DNA from: Desulfatitalea sp.
GTDB lineage: Bacteria > Desulfobacterota > Desulfobacteria > Desulfobacterales > Desulfosarcinaceae
NCBI GenBank assembly: GCA_013041835.1
Contig: JABDRH010000664.1
Location: 1-5,771, forward strand
DNA length: 5,771 nt
Reading direction: 5' to 3'
Each line of letters begins with the position of its first letter. Position 1 is the first letter of the stretch. Shown here piece by piece: positions 1 through 5,113 of the stretch. A program made the position numbers and the translations under genes. The notes beneath the pieces are model-generated. The model saw only the letters and a program-made list of their open reading frames with translations, made no database searches and was not told the DNA's origin.

Positions 1-202
1 TTACCAGGAGAACTACCCCGATGGCACCCCTGAAGATGTGGATGCCGATACACTGAATCGGAAAGTGGTCACGCACCTGAGAAGGCTGAAGGCCGAACAG
101 GCTTACAAGGATTGGATAGAGCAACTGAGAACCCAATACCCGGTCGAGGTGAACAGCAAGGTGTGGCATCGCCTGGTGGAGAGCGCCCCCCCTTCTCCTT
201 GA
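1..202 (+). CDS. C-terminal end of a PpiC/SurA-type peptidyl-prolyl isomerase (5' partial)
   Basis: An open frame enters from the left edge (first full codon at 2) and ends at TGA 200-202, giving 66 residues. The tail reads ...AEQAYKDWIEQLRTQYPVEVN..., an amphipathic helix followed by a short beta segment. Parvulin-type periplasmic chaperones (SurA, PpiC, PrsA-like) typically end this way, and the SurA-like protein just downstream closes similarly (RKFQTWLKGLRDRAHVKV). The catalytic parvulin domain would lie upstream of the window, so the family call is by C-terminal resemblance and neighbourhood only. The last residues (VESAPPSP) form a short Pro/Ser tail. Tandem SurA-like genes at this place are common in Desulfobacterales as far as I recall. 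It could instead be another periplasmic protein with a SurA-like C-terminal helix. Confidence 0.7.
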   Translation, partial: YQENYPDGTPEDVDADTLNRKVVTHLRRLKAEQAYKDWIEQLRTQYPVEVNSKVWHRLVESAPPSP

Positions 203-224
203 ACGTACCTGTGCCGCGAAGCGG

Positions 225-252
225 TTGCCGAATCGTACACGCCGTTTAAATT
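225..252 (+). promoter_or_regulatory. Weak sigma70-like promoter candidate upstream of surA
   Basis: In the 111-nt gap between the upstream isomerase and surA, TTGCCG (225-230, 4/6 to TTGACA) is separated by 16 nt from TAAATT (247-252, 4/6 to TATAAT). This is the only A/T-rich patch in the gap. Initiation would fall near 259, about 10 nt before a good Shine-Dalgarno at 269-275. Matches of this quality occur by chance, so this is a candidate only. A 4-bp hairpin (CCGC-GAA-GCGG, 214-224) abuts the -35 element and lacks a T-tract, so it is not a convincing terminator for the upstream gene. Confidence 0.3.
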
Positions 253-276
253 TTACTAACAAGAGATTAAGGAAGA

Positions 277-306
277 ATGCCGCCACGATCGGGTGTGGTG
301 AAATGA
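277..306 (+). CDS. Possible nine-codon leader ORF before surA
   Basis: ATG at 277-279 follows AAGGAAG (269-275), the best Shine-Dalgarno-like sequence in this gap. It opens a reading frame MPPRSGVVK ending at TGA 304-306, 7 nt before the surA ATG. surA itself has only a poor ribosome binding site: GGTG at 297-300 is 13 nt from its start. The arrangement could therefore serve to couple surA translation to the leader. The peptide has no run of one amino acid that would suggest classic attenuation. No homology can be claimed for nine residues, and the strong ribosome binding site could be accidental. Confidence 0.3.
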   Translation: MPPRSGVVK

Positions 307-313
307 ACTAGAT

Positions 314-1276
314 ATGAAAATCAAATTCTTTTCGTACTGTATTGCTGTCATCCTCATCATTTCAGCTCAGATTTGCCCGGCCGAAGTGGTCGACCGTGTG
401 CTGGCCATTGTCAATGACGATATTGTTTTGCTGTCTGACCTGACAGAGGCCCTTGACCTGCTTAAAAATCAACTTGAGCAATCAGGCACCTCGGATATTG
501 AACAACGCGTCATCCTGGCAAATCAAAGACCCAAGGCGCTGGATCAATTAATCAATGAAAAACTCACCAATCAGCAGGCCAGGCGTCTGGGCATCACGGT
601 CAATGATACGGAAGTGGACATGGCCGTCGAGCGCATCATGGCCATCAATCAGTTTTCTGAGCAAGAGTTGATTCGGCTGTTGAAACAGGATGGCATGACA
701 CTGAAAGACTACCGTGCACAGCTCAAGGAACAACTGCTGCAGCAACAAATCGTCAACCGTGAAGTCAAATCCAAGATCGTCATCACCGATGCGGATATCA
801 AAGCCTATTATGAGGCCCATAAGGATCAATATATAGGCCAGGTCAAGTACCATCTCAGGCACTTGCTGATGAAAAGCAACGGCACAAACGAGACTGACCG
901 GGTGCGCGAGCGCATGGCCGCGTTGTACCAGCGGCTGACAGCAGGGGCGGCCTTTGAAGATTTGGCCAGGGATTACTCCCATTCGGCCACGGCTGAAACA
1001 GGGGGAGACTTAGGGGTTTTTGAAAGCCGTGTGCTCGCCGCTCCCATCCGCCAGGCCCTGGACGGATTGAACGCCGGCCAGTTCACACCGGTGCTGGAAA
1101 CCGAACAGGGCTTTCAAATCTTTTATGTGCAAGAGGTGATCAACACTGGTGGCAAGACATTGCAGGAGGCTACCGAAGAGATTCATGATCAGCTTTTTGC
1201 TGAAATGGTGGACCGCAAATTTCAGACATGGCTTAAAGGCTTGCGCGATCGTGCGCATGTCAAGGTAATGGATTAA
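314..1276 (+). CDS. surA: SurA-like periplasmic chaperone / peptidyl-prolyl cis-trans isomerase
   Basis: This 320-residue exported folding factor is likely to escort outer-membrane proteins through the periplasm and isomerise Xaa-Pro bonds. Residues 1-23 form a signal peptide (MKIK, a hydrophobic stretch, probable signal peptidase I cleavage after CPA). The Cys at 21 lacks a proper lipobox. Residues 24-150 match the SurA N-terminal chaperone domain (starts VVDRVLAIVNDDIVLLSDL). Residues about 178-275 form one parvulin domain, with YHLRHLLMKS, FEDLARDYSHSATAETGGDLG and the closing GFQIFYVQEV. The C-terminal helix 283-312 packs back on the N-domain in this family. E. coli SurA is about 428 residues with two parvulin domains; this one has a single domain, as in many deltaproteobacterial homologues. 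The ATG at 314 has a weak ribosome binding site, but the signal peptide fixes it. rodZ-like follows after 5 nt. It could also be called a PpiC-type isomerase. Confidence 0.9.
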   Translation: MKIKFFSYCIAVILIISAQICPAEVVDRVLAIVNDDIVLLSDLTEALDLLKNQLEQSGTSDIEQRVILANQRPKALDQLINEKLTNQQARRLGITVNDTEVDMAVERIMAINQFSEQELIRLLKQDGMTLKDYRAQLKEQLLQQQIVNREVKSKIVITDADIKAYYEAHKDQYIGQVKYHLRHLLMKSNGTNETDRVRERMAALYQRLTAGAAFEDLARDYSHSATAETGGDLGVFESRVLAAPIRQALDGLNAGQFTPVLETEQGFQIFYVQEVINTGGKTLQEATEEIHDQLFAEMVDRKFQTWLKGLRDRAHVKVMD

Positions 1277-1281
1277 ACAAG

Positions 1282-2241
1282 ATGAATCCGTCGGAACCTA
1301 TGACCGATTTCGGTCGTTTTCTGCAAACCCATCGCCGGGCCAGACAGATGGCGCTTGAAGCGGTTTCGCAGGAGACCAAGATCCGGGTAACGGTGTTGCG
1401 GCAAATAGAAAACGAAGATCTTGAGAACCTGCCGCAAACGATCTACACCAAGGGATTTATCCGCGCCTTTGCCAAGACGGTGGGCGCTGATGTCCATGAG
1501 GCCCTGAACCGATACGAAGCCGGAAGCGCCGCTTATCTTGCGCCAATGCAGAGCGAACCCCAGGAAAAGAAGCGCAGCGTCGGGGTCCGGCCTTGGTTTG
1601 GGGTGGTGTGCGCGATTCTGGTCGCCTTGATGCTCGGGATGGTTTTGCTCTTTCAGCGTCCGAAGCAGCCGGAGGCGCCGCAGGCCACCATGGAGACAGC
1701 ACCTAAGGTGACGGAGCGGGCCATCGCACCGGAGCCAACACCGAGTAGACCACCACCGCAGGGCGCCGAAACCGTTCCGGAAGTAACCGCGGAGCCGCTT
1801 ACCACAGACACACCGCCTGCTTCGGAAGCATCTGATCAAACACCCAAGCAGACCTTGCCGCCAACCGCGCCAGACGACCTGCCCGATGTCACCGCCCCCG
1901 ATGCTTCGGAAGCCGAGACTCGCATGCATCCAGATTCCTTTGCGGAAGATACGGCCACACCCGGGTTCTCCACCCCTGCAGCGCCGACCGATCCTGCCGG
2001 CGCACCGAAGGAAATGGTCCTGCGCATCAACGCAATGGCGATAACATGGATCAAAATCAACCTGGACGACCAACCGCCCACAGAGGTTACCCTGCAACCG
2101 GGAGAACAAGCCGTTTACAAGGCGGAGCACGGTTTCGATATGCTCATTGGCAATGCGGCCGGGGTACAGTTGACTTTGGATGATCAACCGGTTCAGGTGC
2201 GTGGCGGGAGCGGGAAGGTGGTCCGCCTTCGACTGCCCTGA
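1282..2241 (+). CDS. rodZ: RodZ-like membrane protein: cytoplasmic HTH, one TM segment, periplasmic DUF4115-type domain
   Basis: This 319-residue bitopic protein has RodZ architecture. Residues about 8-80 are a Cro/C1-type helix-turn-helix domain (FGRFLQTHRRARQMALEAVS, then YTKGFIRAFAKTVGAD), used in RodZ to bind MreB rather than DNA. A basic stretch (KKR) precedes a single transmembrane helix at about 105-124, which places the N-terminus in the cytoplasm. Residues about 127-243 form a Pro/Thr/Ala/Glu-rich, low-complexity periplasmic linker. Residues about 245-319 match the RodZ C-terminal beta domain (LRINAMAITWIKINLDDQ, LQPGEQAVYKAE, IGNAAGVQLTLDDQPV, VVRLRLP). The likely role is anchoring the MreB elongation machinery to the membrane for rod shape. 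The start at 1282 has no good Shine-Dalgarno and follows surA by 5 nt, so coupled translation is likely; an in-frame ATG at 1300 is an alternative. It could be a RodZ-domain protein with another partner. Confidence 0.87.
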   Translation: MNPSEPMTDFGRFLQTHRRARQMALEAVSQETKIRVTVLRQIENEDLENLPQTIYTKGFIRAFAKTVGADVHEALNRYEAGSAAYLAPMQSEPQEKKRSVGVRPWFGVVCAILVALMLGMVLLFQRPKQPEAPQATMETAPKVTERAIAPEPTPSRPPPQGAETVPEVTAEPLTTDTPPASEASDQTPKQTLPPTAPDDLPDVTAPDASEAETRMHPDSFAEDTATPGFSTPAAPTDPAGAPKEMVLRINAMAITWIKINLDDQPPTEVTLQPGEQAVYKAEHGFDMLIGNAAGVQLTLDDQPVQVRGGSGKVVRLRLP

Positions 2242-2250
2242 GACGGTCCT

Positions 2251-3024
2251 ATGAACCCCTGCACAACACCAGCCATCGTGCTTCGGCGCCGTGATTATGC
2301 CGATTTTGATTTGATCCTGACGGTATTGACCCAGGACCACGGGGTGCGTACCCTGATCGCCAAATCCGCTAAAAAGAGTGTCAAACGCTTCCCCGGTATT
2401 CTGGAGCCGTTTGCGGGTCTGAAAATTGTTTTTCGGCCGGGGCGCGGCAAAGGCCTGCCGGTGTTGACTGAGGCCGACCTGGTCAAGTCGCATACCGCGT
2501 TGCGCAGCGATATTCAGAAGACCGCCTATGCCAGCTACTGGTCTGAACTCGTGGCGATATGGTTGGAAGAGGGGCAATCCCAGGCGCGGATATTTGAATT
2601 GCTCGATTTTGTCCTCGACGGCCTGAGCGACGGCACAGCGCCCGATGCCCTGTTGAGTCTGCTGTTTCAAATGCGTTTCGTGGGATATGAAGGCTTGCGG
2701 CCCATTCTGGAGCGTTGCGCCTGTTGCCGAAAGACCATCGAGGCGATGCCTCAACATCAATTTTGCATCGATTTGAGCCGGGGCGGAATCGTTTGTCACC
2801 AATGCCCCATGCCCTGCGACGTCCACTTGAAGTTGGGCAAAGGCACTCTCAAACAATTGCTCTGGATGGCCCACGGTGACTTGAGCACCGCGCTGCGGGT
2901 ACGTTTCGGCCCCAGTACGCTGGCCGAAGCGTCTCAATTTCTGGAAGCCTTTGTGCCGTATCACATCGGACGGATGCCCAAGAGCCTCGACTTTTTACGC
3001 CGCGTACGCAAGTCGGCGGCCTAA
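2251..3024 (+). CDS. recO: DNA repair protein RecO
   Basis: RecO acts with RecR to load RecA onto SSB-coated single-stranded DNA (RecFOR pathway) and anneals strands. The 257-residue length is typical. Residues about 4-80 are the N-terminal OB-fold (TPAIVLRRRDYADFDLILTV, then the basic AKSAKKSVKRFPGILEPF). The middle is helical (85-150). A zinc-finger-like segment follows, with C156-x2-C159 and C182-x2-C185, plus additional cysteines at 158, 172 and 189. The hallmark FCIDLSRGGIVC lies between the pairs. The C-terminal helical region ends in a basic FLRRVRKSAA tail. The gene starts 9 nt after the rodZ-like stop with only a weak GAG-type ribosome binding site, which suggests translational coupling. 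recO next to glyQ/glyS, here with one gene between, is consistent with Desulfobacterota gene order as I remember it. Confidence 0.95.
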   Translation: MNPCTTPAIVLRRRDYADFDLILTVLTQDHGVRTLIAKSAKKSVKRFPGILEPFAGLKIVFRPGRGKGLPVLTEADLVKSHTALRSDIQKTAYASYWSELVAIWLEEGQSQARIFELLDFVLDGLSDGTAPDALLSLLFQMRFVGYEGLRPILERCACCRKTIEAMPQHQFCIDLSRGGIVCHQCPMPCDVHLKLGKGTLKQLLWMAHGDLSTALRVRFGPSTLAEASQFLEAFVPYHIGRMPKSLDFLRRVRKSAA

Positions 3025-3044
3025 CACCTACAAGGATAAGCGCC

Positions 3045-4091
3045 ATGACCGACTGGTCGGAAATATTGGAACATAATAGTGTGGCGGTCTCCGCGCCTTG
3101 TCGGGTCGATCTGGGGGGAACGCTTGATTTGAGCACGTTCTACCTGCCTTTGCGTCATTTGCAGCCGTGCACCTTTAACATTGCCTTGAATATGAGAACC
3201 CGTGTGCGCCTCGAAGGGCACACCCGCGGACGGCTTAAAATTACCTCCAGCGGTTTTGAAAGCTTTGAAACCGATTCGCTGGTTGCGCCCTTCCATCCGC
3301 CCATGGGGTTGATGACAGCCGTGGCCGCTTACTTCCAGGGCGACGGCGTGCACATTCATATCGAATCTGCGTCGCCGCCGCGTAGCAGTCTGGGCGGCTC
3401 CTCGGCCGCCGCCGTGGCGTTGGTATGGGCCTTTCACAAGGCTTTGGCCATGCAGGGTGACCCGCCGGTCCAGCCGGCCGTGGCCGTCCGGCTGGCCCAT
3501 GCCATCGAACAAAGTGTGGCCGGTGTGCCTTGCGGCCTGCAAGACCACCTGGCAGCGGTCTTCGGCGGTATCAACGCTTGGCACTGGCCCAGCACACCGG
3601 ACGCCCCGGCTTTCAGGCGGCAGGTAGTGCTGCCAGCGGAACGTTGCCGTTCTTTTTCCCAAAATATCCTGGTCGCTTACTGCGGCGCTCCCCACGAATC
3701 CAAGGATGTAAACGGTACCTGTGTGCGCGAATTCTTAGCCGGCCGTCACCGGCAACAGTGGCAACAAGTAGTTGCCTGCGGACATCGTTTCGTACATGCC
3801 ATGGCGCGTGAAGATCTGAGCGAAGCCTGCCGCATGATGAATCAGGAGACGCAGTTGCGCATTCAAATTTTGCCCGAGGTTCTGGACACGATGGGGTACC
3901 GGCTCACCGCCGCGGCGCAGGACGCGGGGTGTGGCGCCCGTTTTGCCGGCGCCGGCGGCGGCGGATGCGTATGGGCTCTGGGACAACCCGAAAAGGTGAC
4001 CGACCTGCGTCCCACCTGGCAGGCGATATTGGATGAACATCCCGAAGCCCTGCTGCTCACCGCCGAGGTAGATCCGACGGGTATCTTGTGA
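3045..4091 (+). CDS. GHMP-family sugar kinase, HddA/galactokinase-like, substrate unknown
   Basis: This 348-residue cytoplasmic small-molecule kinase belongs to the GHMP fold. Motif 1 is at 16-28 (SAPCRVDLGGTLD). The ATP-binding motif 2 is at 111-122 (PPRSSLGGSSAA), with Ser115 where the usual PxxxGLGSS pattern has Gly. Residues 164-178 (GLQDHLAAVFGGINA) carry the candidate catalytic Asp167 and resemble the QD-x-AA-x-GG segment of D-glycero-D-manno-heptose 7-phosphate kinases. Motif 3 is at 297-307 (GARFAGAGGGG). The start at 3045 is supported by AAGGA at 3032-3036, 8 nt upstream. The gene lies 20 nt after recO and 84 nt before glyQ, likely in the same operon. By family knowledge it phosphorylates a sugar or sugar phosphate with ATP. 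A heptose, galactose or fucose-type substrate is possible, and the sequence alone cannot decide. A symbol is therefore not given. Confidence 0.85.
   Translation: MTDWSEILEHNSVAVSAPCRVDLGGTLDLSTFYLPLRHLQPCTFNIALNMRTRVRLEGHTRGRLKITSSGFESFETDSLVAPFHPPMGLMTAVAAYFQGDGVHIHIESASPPRSSLGGSSAAAVALVWAFHKALAMQGDPPVQPAVAVRLAHAIEQSVAGVPCGLQDHLAAVFGGINAWHWPSTPDAPAFRRQVVLPAERCRSFSQNILVAYCGAPHESKDVNGTCVREFLAGRHRQQWQQVVACGHRFVHAMAREDLSEACRMMNQETQLRIQILPEVLDTMGYRLTAAAQDAGCGARFAGAGGGGCVWALGQPEKVTDLRPTWQAILDEHPEALLLTAEVDPTGIL
3470..3495 (+). repeat. 8-bp GC-rich inverted repeat inside the GHMP kinase gene
   Basis: CCAGCCGG (3470-3477) and CCGGCTGG (3488-3495) are exact reverse complements around a 10-nt loop. 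The RNA could form a stable hairpin within the coding region, just upstream of the candidate catalytic QD segment. There is no T-tract. In GC-rich coding DNA rich in GCC/CCG codons this may be incidental. Confidence 0.4.
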
Positions 4092-4125
4092 ATTCTCCGT
4101 TATAGTGCTAAAGAGGCGCCACGAA

Positions 4126-4147
4126 GGCTATCCCACACCCCATAGCC
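4126..4147 (+). repeat. Inverted repeat in the leader before glyQ
   Basis: GGCTAT (4126-4131) and ATAGCC (4142-4147) are exact reverse complements flanking a C/A-only 10-nt loop. The structure ends 28 nt before the chosen glyQ start and is not followed by a T-run, so it does not look like an intrinsic terminator. It is the only clear structure in the 84-nt gap 4092-4175. I see no T-box or glycine riboswitch hallmarks there. It might be a processing or pausing element, or chance. Confidence 0.4.
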
Positions 4148-4164
4148 GAACCCATTCCAGATGC

Positions 4165-4171
4165 GAGGAAG
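4165..4171 (+). promoter_or_regulatory. Shine-Dalgarno that sets the glyQ start
   Basis: GAGGAAG at 4165-4171 is a near-ideal ribosome binding site, 4-6 nt before ATG 4176. It lies inside the reading frame that would begin at the more upstream ATG 4161. A translated Shine-Dalgarno at this spacing argues that 4176, not 4161, is the true initiation codon. Confidence 0.8.
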
Positions 4172-4175
4172 CGTG

Positions 4176-5045
4176 ATGTATTTTCAGGATGCCATACTGG
4201 CTTTGCACAAATTCTGGTCCCGCAAGGGGTGCCTGTTGGTGCAGCCCTATGATATCGAGGTGGGGGCGGGGACCTTTCATCCCGCCACCTTGTTGCGTTC
4301 CCTGGGCCCCGAACCGTGGCGGGCGGCCTATGTTCAGCCCTCACGACGGCCCACGGACGGTCGTTACGGTGAAAACCCCAACCGCCTGCAACATTACTAC
4401 CAGTATCAGGTGATTTTAAAACCGTCGCCGCTGCAGGTGCAGCAAATTTACTTGGACAGCCTCAAGGTGCTGGGCATCGATTCGCTGGCCCACGACATTC
4501 GCTTCGTTGAGGATGACTGGGAATCGCCTACGCTAGGCGCCTCCGGCTTGGGCTGGGAGGTGTGGCTGGACGGCATGGAAATCACCCAGTTTACCTATTT
4601 TCAACAGGCCGGCAGCATCGAGCTGTCTCCCGTCAGCGTCGAACTGACATACGGGCTCGAGCGTATCGCCATGTACCTACAGGGGGTGGACAACGTCTAC
4701 GATCTGATGTGGAACGCTACCACCCAATACGGGGTGGTGCATCACCAGCAGGAGGTGGAGCAATCCACCTATAACTTCGAAACGGCCGATGTACAGATGT
4801 TGCTCTCCCTGTTTGGCCGGTACGAAGCCGAATCCCGGCGCATCATCGATCAAGGGCTGGTGCTGCCCGCCTACGAATACTGCCTGAAGTGTTCCCACAC
4901 CTTCAACCTGCTGGATGCCCGCGGCGCCATCAGTGTTACCGAACGAACCGGGTACATCGGCCGCATCCGTAACCTGGCCCGGGCGTGCGCCGAGGGCTAT
5001 CTCAAGCAGCGCGAGGCCATGGGGTTTCCGTTGTTGAGTGACTGA
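4176..5045 (+). CDS. glyQ: Glycyl-tRNA synthetase, alpha subunit
   Basis: GlyQ is the catalytic subunit of the bacterial alpha2beta2 class II glycyl-tRNA synthetase. It activates glycine with ATP and, with GlyS, charges tRNA-Gly in the cytoplasm. The 289 residues are close to E. coli GlyQ in sequence and length (about 300). Recognisable blocks run in order: [15 protein letters not shown] (22-36), [20 protein letters not shown] (43-62), [18 protein letters not shown] (62-79), the [20 protein letters not shown] block (107-126), [11 protein letters not shown] (134-144), class II motif 3 [13 protein letters not shown] (158-170), [10 protein letters not shown] (193-202) and [15 protein letters not shown] (243-257). 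All look intact. The start at 4176 is chosen because GAGGAAG lies just upstream and MYFQDAIL aligns with the family N-terminus; the upstream in-frame ATG 4161 would add five residues and translate the Shine-Dalgarno. glyS follows after 68 nt. Confidence 0.98.
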   Translation: MYFQDAILALHKFWSRKGCLLVQPYDIEVGAGTFHPATLLRSLGPEPWRAAYVQPSRRPTDGRYGENPNRLQHYYQYQVILKPSPLQVQQIYLDSLKVLGIDSLAHDIRFVEDDWESPTLGASGLGWEVWLDGMEITQFTYFQQAGSIELSPVSVELTYGLERIAMYLQGVDNVYDLMWNATTQYGVVHHQQEVEQSTYNFETADVQMLLSLFGRYEAESRRIIDQGLVLPAYEYCLKCSHTFNLLDARGAISVTERTGYIGRIRNLARACAEGYLKQREAMGFPLLSD

Positions 5046-5113
5046 TCTTGAATCTGTCCGCACCGGTCCCGTAGGATCGTGGCGCCGCGGGCGGCAAACC
5101 CGTTGAGGTAACC

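Noticed and set aside
214..224. CCGC-GAA-GCGG hairpin as a terminator for the upstream isomerase
   Set aside because: The stem is only 4 bp with no T-tract directly after it.
346..376. Cys21 of SurA as a lipoprotein attachment site
   Set aside because: The residues before it (SAQI) do not fit a lipobox. Signal peptidase I cleavage after CPA is more plausible.
1273..2964. A 563-codon open reading frame on the minus strand covering the rodZ-like gene and most of recO
   Set aside because: Its codons are the exact reverse complements of the sense codons (same register), so it stays open merely because those two genes avoid TTA, CTA and TCA codons. The product is a low-complexity Arg/Gly/Cys-rich sequence with no domain resemblance, while both sense genes are clearly real.
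3021..3695. 224-codon minus-strand frame opposite the GHMP kinase
   Set aside because: The sense strand carries all GHMP motifs, and the antisense product has no recognisable family or ribosome site. It is a shadow of GC-rich codon use.
4101..4106. TATAGT as a possible -10 box upstream of glyQ
   Set aside because: No TTG-like -35 hexamer lies 15-19 nt upstream (CGGGTA is found instead), so an independent glyQ promoter is not supported.
5046..5113. glyQ-glyS gap searched for an RNA element or terminator
   Set aside because: Only a 4-bp CGGG/CCCG pairing was seen besides the glyS ribosome site, so nothing can be supported.
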